Origin: Euryarchaeota archaeon UBA62 | GTDB taxonomy: Archaea > Thermoplasmatota > Poseidoniia > Poseidoniales > Thalassarchaeaceae | Direction: 5' to 3' | Assembly (NCBI GenBank): GCA_002502095.1 | Contig: DAPJ01000005.1 | Span: 163,121 to 227,120 of the forward strand | DNA length: 64,000 nucleotides | Part shown: positions 8,558 through 16,446 of the stretch, in pieces | How positions within the stretch are numbered: the first letter of the stretch is position 1 | How the letters are laid out: each line of letters opens with the position of its first letter | The notes under the pieces: generated by a model | What the model saw: the letters and a program-made list of their open reading frames with translations, nothing else | What the model was told of the DNA's origin: nothing | Databases searched by the model: none | Position numbers and translations under genes: made by a program

Positions 8558-9613
8558 CTACTCGCTCTCCTCAACTCTCTGTTTTGCTAGTTCTCTCATA
8601 TCCTCGTGATGTGAGCCCTCGTCTATTGCTACCTGATCTGACTCGTCTACAATCTCGACACCAAGGAGAGTTTCAATTACATCTTCCATTGTAACTAATC
8701 CTTCAGTTCCTCCAAACTCGTCTTTGACAATTAGAATCTGAGATTTTGTCTCAAGGAGAATATCCAATGCCCTGTCTACGGAGTCGTTATCGCTACAGAT
8801 ATCAACAGGCCTAGAAATCTCTGACATCTTCTTACTGTACTCATCGACGGCAGCTCTACGAAGTATCTCACTTCTTAGAACGACTCCTCGAACATCGTCA
8901 ATATTCCCTCCTGTTACTGGCATTCTACCGTGGACCATTATTGGTATCCTCTCCAAAACATCAGAAACAGTATCATCAACAGATACTGAAGTTACTACTA
9001 CTCTTGGAGTCATGATATCACTGACCTTGATTTCTCTGAGTTTCAACAGATTCTGAATTACCGCCTCTTCATCTTCTTCAATTACATCAGTCTCTTCGGC
9101 TATATCGGCCAATACAGAAAGCTCGTCCCTTGTAACAGTCTCAGTCTCTACTGCAGGCAAAAGAGACCTTGTAATCTCTATCGGCTTGACTATGATCCAT
9201 AGGGCGAACATCATAGCTTTCATTATCCTAGCTGACGGAATAGTAAGTTTCCTCCAGTATAGAGCTCCGATAGTCTTGGGTAGAATCTCGCTAAGTAACA
9301 GAATTGCCAAGGTTAAGACAGCGGCGGCTACATGCACAATCATGCCTCCTCCGAACTGGGTCTGTACTTCAGCGCCGACTCCCAAGGCTCCTACGGTATG
9401 GGCTATGGTATTCAAGGTCAATATTGCAGTAAGAGGCCGTTCAGGGTCATCTTTCCATTGTGACCAGAGATCGCTCACTTTGGGGTGTGTATCTTTGAGG
9501 GCGGCTATATGTCCGTGACTAGTAGAAAGTAGTACTGCTTCCAGAATACTGCACAGGAAGGATGCTCCAAGAGCTAGTGTCGAATAAGCTATGATTAGCG
9601 TGTAGTCTACCAA
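8558..9613 (-). CDS. CNNM/CorC-type membrane protein (DUF21 + CBS pair)
   Basis: The N-terminal half (about residues 1-155) has several hydrophobic segments of the DUF21/CNNM transmembrane domain, including the EAVLLSTS and SEILPKTIGALYW elements. A CBS pair follows (about 195-320; IMTPRVVVTSVSVDDTVSDVL and the segment ending GTEGLVTMEDVIETLLG). The C-terminus is a short acidic tail; the CorC_HlyC domain that usually follows is missing. The family is linked to magnesium or other divalent cation transport. The frame can only begin at TTG 9613 because a TAG lies directly upstream; a GAGGAAA ribosome-binding-like site is at 9619-9625, and an AT-rich AAAATTAAA at 9637-9645 may be its TATA box. 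Confidence 0.88.
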   Translation of the reverse strand: MVDYTLIIAYSTLALGASFLCSILEAVLLSTSHGHIAALKDTHPKVSDLWSQWKDDPERPLTAILTLNTIAHTVGALGVGAEVQTQFGGGMIVHVAAAVLTLAILLLSEILPKTIGALYWRKLTIPSARIMKAMMFALWIIVKPIEITRSLLPAVETETVTRDELSVLADIAEETDVIEEDEEAVIQNLLKLREIKVSDIMTPRVVVTSVSVDDTVSDVLERIPIMVHGRMPVTGGNIDDVRGVVLRSEILRRAAVDEYSKKMSEISRPVDICSDNDSVDRALDILLETKSQILIVKDEFGGTEGLVTMEDVIETLLGVEIVDESDQVAIDEGSHHEDMRELAKQRVEESE

Positions 9614-9695
9614 CTATCTTTCCTCACTTTTGAGCGAAAATTAAACATGTGCGTGACACGAATGGCTGCTCCCAATTGCCTTACGACCGATTGCG

Positions 9696-9704
9696 ACATA
9701 AATA
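9696..9704 (+). promoter_or_regulatory. Probable TATA box for metG
   Basis: ACATAAATA lies 21-29 bp upstream of the metG GTG start in a GC-richer background. At this spacing transcription would begin at or within a few bases of the start codon, giving a leaderless mRNA. No Shine-Dalgarno-like sequence is present. This is a motif-and-spacing call only. Confidence 0.55.
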
Positions 9705-9724
9705 GGTGACTGACCGCTAACCAT

Positions 9725-11926
9725 GTGCCGGAGCCGGAATATGTCACAATTTTCATGGCTTGGCCATACGTAAATGCGCCATTACACCTAGGCCATGTAG
9801 CTGGAAATTGCCTTCCGGCGGATATTCAATACAGGTATGAAAGAGCCAGGGGGAGAAGGGTTCTGATGTGCAGTGGGTCCGATGAACACGGAACTCCGAT
9901 AACAATTACTGCTGAGCAGCTGGGCGTTTCACCGCAGGAGATTGTAGACAAATATCATGATCTCGCCCTTGACTCTCTAACTAAGCTAGGCTGTGCCTGG
10001 CCTCAGAACATTGATTCAAGAGGTATCGAATATGGAGGAGCATTGTACAATAGAACTTCAGATTCGAGACATAAAGAGTTGGTTCGTGATGTTTTTACTC
10101 AATTATTGGATTCGGGATTATTGCAGAAGCAGACAATGAAACAATATTGCTCAATTTCAGAAGGTAAAGTTAGATTCCTCCCTGATAGATACGTAGAAGG
10201 GACCTGTCCTGTTTGCGGGGAAGGTGAAGCACGTGGCGACCAATGTGATGAATGTGGCTCAACATATGAGGCACATGAGTTACTCAATCCATTATCCAAA
10301 TTGGATCCGAAAGCGGATATAGAGGTCAGAGATACCGACCATTTCTTCTTCAGATTAGATATGTTTCAAGAGAGCCTCGAAAAATATGCATCCACTAGGC
10401 AGTATATTTGGAAGCCTAATGTTAGATCAATGACCAAGAACTGGCTAAATATGGGCCTTAGGCCAAGAGCAGTGACAAGAGACATAGAATGGGGAATAGA
10501 CATTCCACTATCAGGAAATGAATGGTCTTCGAAGAGTATCTATGTGTGGTTTGAGGCGGTTCAGGGGTACTATTCCTGTGCAAGAATATGGTCCGAAAGA
10601 TATGCTACTGCAAATAATCACCCTGATGGAGACTCAGCATGGGAAAACTGGTGGAAGAAGAGCCCTAGTGGAGAGTCACCAAAGCACATTTACTTCATGG
10701 GCAAGGACAACATCCCCTTCCATACAATTATTTGGCCAGCACTCATTATGGGAATTAATGCATCATCTAACAATGGAAAGATAACCAGTGAGGCCTTTGA
10801 AGGAGATTTAGTAATGGGAACAAACGTTTCATCTAATGAATACCTCATGTTGCAGGGAGGGCAATTCAGCAAGAGCAGGAAACACGCAGTATGGTTGCCG
10901 TCATTCTTGGAGAGATATGATGCCGACTGTCTAAGATATTACTTATCCATAAATATGCCAGAAACCCATGATACTGATTTCAGATGGGAAGAATTCGTTG
11001 ACAGGGTGAATAATGAGCTAATCGGAACATATGGAAACTTTGTACATAGGGTGATGACACTGACAAATAGGTTAGCAACAGATGAGGGGAACCCGTTACT
11101 GAAATATGACGATATTGAAAAGCATTCAGAAATTATCTCACAGTGCGACGATCTCGTACGTTCAGCAATAGATTCTATGGAAAGGCAGAGGTTCAAGGAA
11201 GCATTGAGATCAATTATGTCAATAGCACAAATTGGTAATCAATTGCTACAGAGATGTGCACCGTGGAAATTTCTAAAGTCCGAAGAATCACAGGAGAAAG
11301 AGTACTCTCTTTCAGGGCTAGCCCTTTCGTGGAGGCTTTGTAGAACGTTATCAATATGTACAAGGCCATTCATGCCGTTTCAATCAGAGAGGCTATGGGA
11401 AATGCTTGGTGAGAAGACCGAACTTGACAGTCAATTATGGGATAGTTCGACAGATTACTCCTCGGACCTCCAGTGGAGCGGAATTTCTCCAGAGCCTCTT
11501 TTCACTAGGCTGGACCTTGATGAAATCCTTACACATGAAATGTCATTGGCCAATGATATTAATGAGGACCCCGTCGAGAATGATAAGGAAGGAGCTGATT
11601 ACATAGATTTTGAAGATTTCATGAAGGTCGAGATGAGGACCGGTAAAGTCATTTCTGTTGAAGAACATCCCAATGCGGACAAGCTCTACGTAGTAACAAT
11701 ACAGGACAGCCCTGATTCAACTAGGACCGTGTGTGCAGGACTCAAAGAATATTATGATCCAACGGATTTAGAAGGTTTGAATGTTGTATTCGTAGCTAAT
11801 TTAGAGCCTAGGAAACTTAGAGGAGTATTGTCGGAAGGAATGTTACTAGCCGCAGATGATGGAGACGGTAATGTCAGCATTCTGACTACTAAAGGAGACA
11901 TCGGCACTGGTTCAAGGGTCAGGTAA
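9725..11926 (+). CDS. metG: Methionyl-tRNA synthetase with C-terminal tRNA-binding domain
   Basis: Class I aminoacyl-tRNA synthetase charging tRNA(Met). The HIGH motif is HLGH within APLHLGHVAGN near residue 20. The zinc knuckle CPVCGEGEARGDQCDEC is near 160-180. The KMSKS loop reads QFSKSR (within LQGGQFSKSRKHA), an altered form. Residues from about 630 to the end form the EMAP/Trbp111-type OB domain (VEMRTGKVISVEEHPNADKL), which is fused as in many bacteria and some archaea. The start is GTG 9725, giving MPEPEYVTIFMAWPYVNAP. It diverges from the CNNM-like gene and converges on the RDD-like gene with a 4 bp gap. Confidence 0.96.
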   Translation: MPEPEYVTIFMAWPYVNAPLHLGHVAGNCLPADIQYRYERARGRRVLMCSGSDEHGTPITITAEQLGVSPQEIVDKYHDLALDSLTKLGCAWPQNIDSRGIEYGGALYNRTSDSRHKELVRDVFTQLLDSGLLQKQTMKQYCSISEGKVRFLPDRYVEGTCPVCGEGEARGDQCDECGSTYEAHELLNPLSKLDPKADIEVRDTDHFFFRLDMFQESLEKYASTRQYIWKPNVRSMTKNWLNMGLRPRAVTRDIEWGIDIPLSGNEWSSKSIYVWFEAVQGYYSCARIWSERYATANNHPDGDSAWENWWKKSPSGESPKHIYFMGKDNIPFHTIIWPALIMGINASSNNGKITSEAFEGDLVMGTNVSSNEYLMLQGGQFSKSRKHAVWLPSFLERYDADCLRYYLSINMPETHDTDFRWEEFVDRVNNELIGTYGNFVHRVMTLTNRLATDEGNPLLKYDDIEKHSEIISQCDDLVRSAIDSMERQRFKEALRSIMSIAQIGNQLLQRCAPWKFLKSEESQEKEYSLSGLALSWRLCRTLSICTRPFMPFQSERLWEMLGEKTELDSQLWDSSTDYSSDLQWSGISPEPLFTRLDLDEILTHEMSLANDINEDPVENDKEGADYIDFEDFMKVEMRTGKVISVEEHPNADKLYVVTIQDSPDSTRTVCAGLKEYYDPTDLEGLNVVFVANLEPRKLRGVLSEGMLLAADDGDGNVSILTTKGDIGTGSRVR

Positions 11927-11930
11927 CCCA

Positions 11931-12764
11931 TCAACTCTTTTCCGAGTCATCATCAAGATCAACACGAGACTCTGCGTATTCGGCCATTGATTCCAGCCTC
12001 TGCATGAACCTTGATTTAGAATCTGAATCGGAAGATGAGGTAGCCTTTACCAACCAGATGCCTCCAAAGGCAACTTCCCACAGACCTAGAGAATCAGCTC
12101 TAGTCCTTCTGAAAATATAGTCCAATAGAGGGATCAATATGGTTGAAATACAGATCGCGATAAAGGCGTTCATGAAATCTCCGCCCTCTATACCGGAGCT
12201 GTCCCCTAGCATGGAAATACCGAAAAACACTCCAAGGAGGAATATGAAGTAAGACGCTATAGTTGTGTTCTTGAGAGAGTGATAGATGAAAGTAGCATTG
12301 TCTCCTCTGGAATTAATGAATTGAGTACGTGAAATTACATTACCCATGGAGCGGTTGAACCTTATGGGCATTACAACCATGTTGAAAATTGAGAGTAGAA
12401 TAGATACTATCAGAGCTAAGGTAGTAGGAGTTTCGAGAATGGCGAAGGCAACGAATATTGCAATAATGAAGCCGAAATTGACTGCGAAATCAACGAATAG
12501 TCTCAGTGATGCTCTTGCGCTTCCCACTTCCTCATATCCATCAGGTATGATTTTGGGCTGAGATTTGGGCCTCTTCTCTCTTGGTGCCCTGGGCTTCCGA
12601 GGCTCTTTCTTCTTCTTGGCGGCGGCTTTGGCTTCCTTCTTCTTAGCACGTCTTGATTTAGTGGCAACAGGCGCTGGTTCAGCCTTAACTGGAGTGGGTT
12701 TTGTGACTACTTCTTCCTTCTTGTCTTCTTCTGAAATCTTTCCTGCTTTCTCCAATAGTCCCAT
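11931..12764 (-). CDS. RDD-like membrane protein with basic N-terminal tail
   Basis: This 277-residue protein starts with about 90 hydrophilic residues very rich in Lys, Ala and Pro (several KKK/PRKPRAPRE runs). It then has four or so hydrophobic segments. The first begins ASLRLFVDFAVNFG and a later part reads FRRTRADSLGLWEVAFGG, resembling the Arg-Asp pattern of RDD-family membrane proteins, whose function is mostly unknown. The C-terminus is acidic. It lies 21 bp downstream of the proline-rich repeat protein in the same direction, so the two are probably an operon. Family assignment is tentative. Confidence 0.55.
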   Translation of the reverse strand: MGLLEKAGKISEEDKKEEVVTKPTPVKAEPAPVATKSRRAKKKEAKAAAKKKKEPRKPRAPREKRPKSQPKIIPDGYEEVGSARASLRLFVDFAVNFGFIIAIFVAFAILETPTTLALIVSILLSIFNMVVMPIRFNRSMGNVISRTQFINSRGDNATFIYHSLKNTTIASYFIFLLGVFFGISMLGDSSGIEGGDFMNAFIAICISTILIPLLDYIFRRTRADSLGLWEVAFGGIWLVKATSSSDSDSKSRFMQRLESMAEYAESRVDLDDDSEKS

Positions 12765-12785
12765 ATTCGCACCTCAATTATATAA

Positions 12786-13580
12786 TTATGAATAAATCTC
12801 GCCCATCTCTTGGTAAATTGCAAAACCTGGTGAAGCGACAAAGTCTCCGATCTTTTCCTCCGGAAGCTCCCCCAGTACTCTATTGATCATAGAGAAAAAT
12901 TCTGCCTTGGTTTCATCATCACAGTCGCTTGGATCATCCCCCACTTCCTGGAAGAGGGGGAAGTCATCTGAGGAGACGAAGGAATTAATGAAATCCTCAT
13001 CCATATCACCGAGCAGATTGTTGACGATTTCGAAGAACTGTGGGAACAAGCCTGCTGAGTCCTCTTCAGTGTCGTTACTCTGAGCTTCTGGTTCTTCTTC
13101 GTAATCATCATCAGGGGAGGAAATTAGCTCCACGGTTGGCTTAATTGCGAGAAGATCTTGCTGTTGCTTTTTTCTGAGTACAATAATTTCCCTGTCCAGC
13201 TCTGAGCCAAAACGATCGGAGAACCTATCCATCAGGGAACCCACTTGGCCAGAAGAAATTCTATCTATGTGGCCATACATGCTATCCCTGCTTTCTATTG
13301 TTGGGGAGTCGCTGTCAGATTTCCTCTTCTCCCAATGGCTTTGAAAATCATTCTTTGGCTCTTCATCAGTAGGATTTTCGATATCTTCAAGCTCATTTAC
13401 AGATTGAGGTGTTTCGTTAGCTTCGACCGGTGGTGGGGGAACTGGGATAGGCGGGGGCGGGGGTAAACTAAGTCCCGGAGGGGGCGGTGGCAGGGGCATT
13501 CCATTGGGCCCTACCAAGGATTCTTCATCGTCCGGCATACTCGTCTCAGGTGATTTCCGGGACTCTACACTATTCAACAT
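12786..13580 (-). CDS. Proline-rich, acidic protein with a duplicated C-terminal module
   Basis: I do not recognise this 264-residue protein. Residues 29-52 are nearly all proline in short runs separated by single hydrophobic residues, like a formin FH1 or other ligand segment. The middle is charged and probably disordered or coiled. The C-terminus holds two copies of a roughly 33-residue module (about 182-214 and 228-260) sharing the pattern F-F-x-x-(I/V)-N-x-(L/V)-L-G-(D/E) then (I)-x-x-F-V-x-S-x-x-F-x-x-(F/Y)-Q-E-(V/M)-G. There is no signal peptide or membrane segment. It is upstream of the RDD-like membrane protein and may interact with it. Confidence 0.75.
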   Translation of the reverse strand: MLNSVESRKSPETSMPDDEESLVGPNGMPLPPPPPGLSLPPPPPIPVPPPPVEANETPQSVNELEDIENPTDEEPKNDFQSHWEKRKSDSDSPTIESRDSMYGHIDRISSGQVGSLMDRFSDRFGSELDREIIVLRKKQQQDLLAIKPTVELISSPDDDYEEEPEAQSNDTEEDSAGLFPQFFEIVNNLLGDMDEDFINSFVSSDDFPLFQEVGDDPSDCDDETKAEFFSMINRVLGELPEEKIGDFVASPGFAIYQEMGEIYS

Positions 13581-13610
13581 TCTGTGATTAAGTATGCCTA
13601 AGTGCCCGCA

Positions 13611-14783
13611 TTAGTGCATGATTGCCCAACCTTTGAGCCCCAGAAAAGTTGCCATGGATTCATGAACTTCGAACACATCGCCTGAGGATCCAGAAACTTC
13701 CTGCCCGGAAATCCTAGTTGTTACATCATCAACAATTAATTCTACTTTACAACTATTCTGGGTACTGAAAACAGACGATTCTGCCATAGCATCGAATGAG
13801 TTACTTCTTCCCGGCTCCAACCTAGAAAGTGGGAACTCTGTAACTCTAAGTCCTGATTTACCATGTAGGCTACCTACCCATCTGATAACTCTCTTGACAT
13901 CTACTGTAACATTTTCATCAGTCTCCCCAACAGCTAACGGAGCTCCTTTGACCAATTCCCAAAATGCCTCATTGAGTTTCTTAGTCGTGAAGACTGGTCT
14001 ACTATTATCTTCCCTCAATCTATCTATTCTTCCCCCAGAGATAGATTCAGAGGCTAATTTCTTGATTTGTTCCTTGGAACATGAGATGTTTCTTGATTTG
14101 AGGCTTGAATGTAACTGACTTATGGATTCTATCGGGTTCTCTCCTGATGATATATCAGCCAGTTTTCCAACTACATCATCGAAACCCAAATCAATTCTTT
14201 CAGACCATCCAATTTTAGGCCCTGACATTACAGATTGAACATCGATGCCGACGCCAGTAATGTAGTTCACTAGCTCCCTTCTGGCATTTGAGTCAAGATG
14301 CATTAGAGATGGGTCCCTGACGTGAATATGGAATCCTCTATGGCCTGAGAAAGTTGTCTGCACATATTTTTCGTCGAATCCAAACTCTGGATGAAGGAAG
14401 TCTGACCAAAGACTCCATGCCTGCTCCTGAATTTTCTCCATCATTCCCGGGAAGTCATTATCTGATACGCCCGGAAGATGGTCACCGTCGAGATCGAAGA
14501 TTAAATCTGCACCTAACCAGCCCTTCTCAACCATTTTTCTTTGGCTGGGATCGTTGTAGTATGCAGTACTATGGAAACATGAATGTGGCGATCTTGTTTG
14601 TAAATACTTCAGTAGATCTACTTTAGTCGGTAGTGCTCGATGTCTGTCAGGGGGTTTAGAGCCCCAAGGAATGAACATCCACTCTCTGGAGCGAAGTCGT
14701 GGGGGCGTCCATAAATCACTAGTGGACAAGGAACGGTAGTAGTCCCCGAATCTAAGTGCATACCTGCTCCAACCGATGGCCAC
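13611..14783 (-). CDS. priS: DNA primase small (catalytic) subunit
   Basis: PriS is the catalytic subunit of the archaeal/eukaryotic primase. In this 390-residue protein the metal-binding aspartates sit in IFDLDGDH (D97 and D99), followed by the FSGHRGFHIHV motif (typical SGxRGxH) about 55 residues later, and a basic RVIRWVGSLHGKSGLRV segment (RxxxSLHxKTGL type) near residue 290. It is somewhat longer than the typical 330-350 residues. The start is GTG at 14783. The large subunit is not in the window. It lies downstream of the 65-residue gene on the same strand; RfcL at 55162-56658 is another replication protein nearby. Confidence 0.93.
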   Translation of the reverse strand: MAIGWSRYALRFGDYYRSLSTSDLWTPPRLRSREWMFIPWGSKPPDRHRALPTKVDLLKYLQTRSPHSCFHSTAYYNDPSQRKMVEKGWLGADLIFDLDGDHLPGVSDNDFPGMMEKIQEQAWSLWSDFLHPEFGFDEKYVQTTFSGHRGFHIHVRDPSLMHLDSNARRELVNYITGVGIDVQSVMSGPKIGWSERIDLGFDDVVGKLADISSGENPIESISQLHSSLKSRNISCSKEQIKKLASESISGGRIDRLREDNSRPVFTTKKLNEAFWELVKGAPLAVGETDENVTVDVKRVIRWVGSLHGKSGLRVTEFPLSRLEPGRSNSFDAMAESSVFSTQNSCKVELIVDDVTTRISGQEVSGSSGDVFEVHESMATFLGLKGWAIMH

Positions 14784-14820
14784 GTTACCTAGGGGGGACA
14801 GTCATTCATGAAGGTGCCCA

Positions 14821-15018
14821 TCATTCTAGTGGTAGCTTGGATGGGACTTCTCGAGAATCAGTAGCGGAGCCCTGGCCCATCAATTCCACATATGCTTCGT
14901 AGCACACATATTTGTCATCAACAACTATGGCTTCTGAGAATGTAATCGGCTTACCTGTGACGGAGCAAATTGGACCGAGCTGGCCTGTGGCCGTAGATAG
15001 CTTGTCGGGGTCGGGCAT
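14821..15018 (-). CDS. Small protein of 65 residues with a CxxTG motif
   Basis: A short frame with a good ATG start (15018) encodes a hydrophilic protein containing Cys-Ser-Val-Thr-Gly-Lys-Pro-Ile and, about 20 residues on, Tyr-Val-Cys-Tyr-Glu. The CxxTG spacing recalls one knuckle of small zinc or treble-clef proteins, but only two cysteines are present, so a metal site would need a dimer or other ligands. It is 37 bp upstream of priS in the same direction and diverges from mqnD. I cannot name the family. I keep it because it fills the space between two real genes and has ordered-looking composition. Confidence 0.6.
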   Translation of the reverse strand: MPDPDKLSTATGQLGPICSVTGKPITFSEAIVVDDKYVCYEAYVELMGQGSATDSREVPSKLPLE

Positions 15019-15106
15019 GACTACTCGTCAGAGTAGCGATTATTCACTCTTACTACAGAGAGTTATGACACGGAGGAATTTTGAATCGCCTTGCACGCGG
15101 GAGTGC

Positions 15107-15964
15107 ATGAGCGATGAGACAGTGTACAGAGTTGGACACTCTCCAGACCCGGATGATGCATTCATGTTCCATGCAATGACAACAGGCGCAATAGATACTG
15201 GAGAGAGAAAATATGAACATGTCCTATTGGATATTGAGACTTTGAACCAGCATGCAATGAATGGCGATTACGAGGTTTCCGCAGTTAGCATACACTCATT
15301 CCCCGATATTTCTGACAAGTATCATTTGATGAACTGCGGGGCTTCGATGGGAGAGGGATACGGACCAATGATAATTTCCAGAGAAGAAATGACCATAGAA
15401 GAAGCAAAAAGCAAGGTTTTCGCTATCCCGGGAGTTGGTACTAGCGCGTACTTATCACTAAGGCTGGCCCTAGGAGATGTTGATTACAAGGTAGTACCAT
15501 TTGATGAGATTATGCCGTCGGTTAAGAGTGGACAGTACGATGTAGGGGTCATTATTCATGAAGGACAACTAACCTGGAAGGATGAGGGAGTCAATCTCGT
15601 TCTCGACTTAGGAATATGGTGGAATGAAAAGACTGGGCTTCCTCTACCTTTGGGGGGCAATGTTGTAAGGAAGGATCTAGGATTGGAAATGTGTGGAAAA
15701 ATTACCGATGATGTAAAAAATAGTATTGAGCATTCGCTCTCTAACCCCGAGGACGCATTGAAATTTGCTAAGGAATGGGGGAGAGGGATTGATGATGATA
15801 CAAACGAGGAATTCGTCGGCATGTATGTGAATAAAAGAACTCTTGACTATGGGGACGATGGGAGAGAGGCTATACGATTATTCCTCAAAAAAGGTCAAGA
15901 AATAGGTATGGTCAGATCTGATTTGGAAGTGGATTCAATTGTTTTCGTTGGTTCAGGTGAATAA
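15107..15964 (+). CDS. mqnD: 1,4-dihydroxy-6-naphthoate synthase MqnD
   Basis: MqnD converts cyclic de-hypoxanthine futalosine to 1,4-dihydroxy-6-naphthoate in the futalosine route to menaquinone. The 285-residue protein begins VYRVGHSPDPDDAFMFHAMTTG, the canonical N-terminus of the family, and contains GASMGEGYGP, GVGTSAYLSLRLAL, the segment around VGVIIHEGQLTW with its conserved histidine, and LPLPLGGNVVRKDLG. The fold is that of periplasmic-binding-protein-like enzymes. ATG 15107 is chosen; the frame is open for 65 more codons upstream but those overlap the opposite-strand 65-residue gene and are not family-like. The next gene starts 2 bp after its stop. Confidence 0.93.
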   Translation: MSDETVYRVGHSPDPDDAFMFHAMTTGAIDTGERKYEHVLLDIETLNQHAMNGDYEVSAVSIHSFPDISDKYHLMNCGASMGEGYGPMIISREEMTIEEAKSKVFAIPGVGTSAYLSLRLALGDVDYKVVPFDEIMPSVKSGQYDVGVIIHEGQLTWKDEGVNLVLDLGIWWNEKTGLPLPLGGNVVRKDLGLEMCGKITDDVKNSIEHSLSNPEDALKFAKEWGRGIDDDTNEEFVGMYVNKRTLDYGDDGREAIRLFLKKGQEIGMVRSDLEVDSIVFVGSGE

Positions 15965-15966
15965 AC

Positions 15967-16446
15967 ATGAATGAGAAGAGACCCGAGGTTAGCGAATTTG
16001 ATTCTGTAGATCCTGCTCCACCAAGTACTGTCAATGACGTCACTAGACTTAGAGCAACTTTGTGTGATGAGGAGGAGAAGATGTTTCAGAGAATGAGGGC
16101 CTTATTCGCACTCAGGAATATTGGTGGAAATGATTCAGTGGACGCTCTGGCGGCCGCCTTTTCATCATCATCAGCACTTTTGAAGCATGAAATAGCATAC
16201 GTAATGGGCCAAATGCAGGATTCAGCGGCTGTACCTTACTTGATCGATAGGCTGGAGGATTTTGAAGAGGATGTAATGGTCAGACACGAAGCTGCAGAGG
16301 CCTTGGGGGCGATAGGGGATAGGACAGCTCTAGGAGTCTTAGAGAGATTCAAGGACGACAAAGATATCGTTGTTGCAGAGTCATGCGAAGTAGCACTAGA
16401 CCTACTAGAATGGGTTTCCAGCAGAAAGTTGAATTATTCAGAATGA
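15967..16446 (+). CDS. HEAT-repeat protein resembling half of deoxyhypusine hydroxylase (DOHH)
   Basis: This 159-residue HEAT-repeat protein carries two His-Glu pairs, H74-E75 (in LLKHEIAYVMGQMQD) and H107-E108 (in MVRHEAAEALGAIGD), 33 residues apart. Eukaryotic DOHH has two such pairs in each half with the same 33-residue spacing (H56/H89 and H207/H240 in human), where they hold a diiron centre that hydroxylates deoxyhypusine on eIF5A. From memory, the N-terminal SVDPAPP, the FALRNIGG segment and the C-terminal ESCEVALD match the start, middle and end of the second half of human DOHH. So it looks like a single, unduplicated half; a homodimer could complete the site. Generic HEAT/PBS-lyase proteins are the alternative. 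It lies 2 bp after mqnD and overlaps mqnA by 13 bp (convergent). Confidence 0.72.
   Translation: MNEKRPEVSEFDSVDPAPPSTVNDVTRLRATLCDEEEKMFQRMRALFALRNIGGNDSVDALAAAFSSSSALLKHEIAYVMGQMQDSAAVPYLIDRLEDFEEDVMVRHEAAEALGAIGDRTALGVLERFKDDKDIVVAESCEVALDLLEWVSSRKLNYSE

Noticed and set aside
13425..13500. C/G-rich tract as a DNA repeat or regulatory element
   Set aside because: It is simply the coding sequence for the polyproline segment of the 264-residue protein.
14912..15106. 65-codon upstream extension of mqnD
   Set aside because: It is not MqnD-like and is antisense to the 65-residue gene; ATG 15107 gives the canonical N-terminus.
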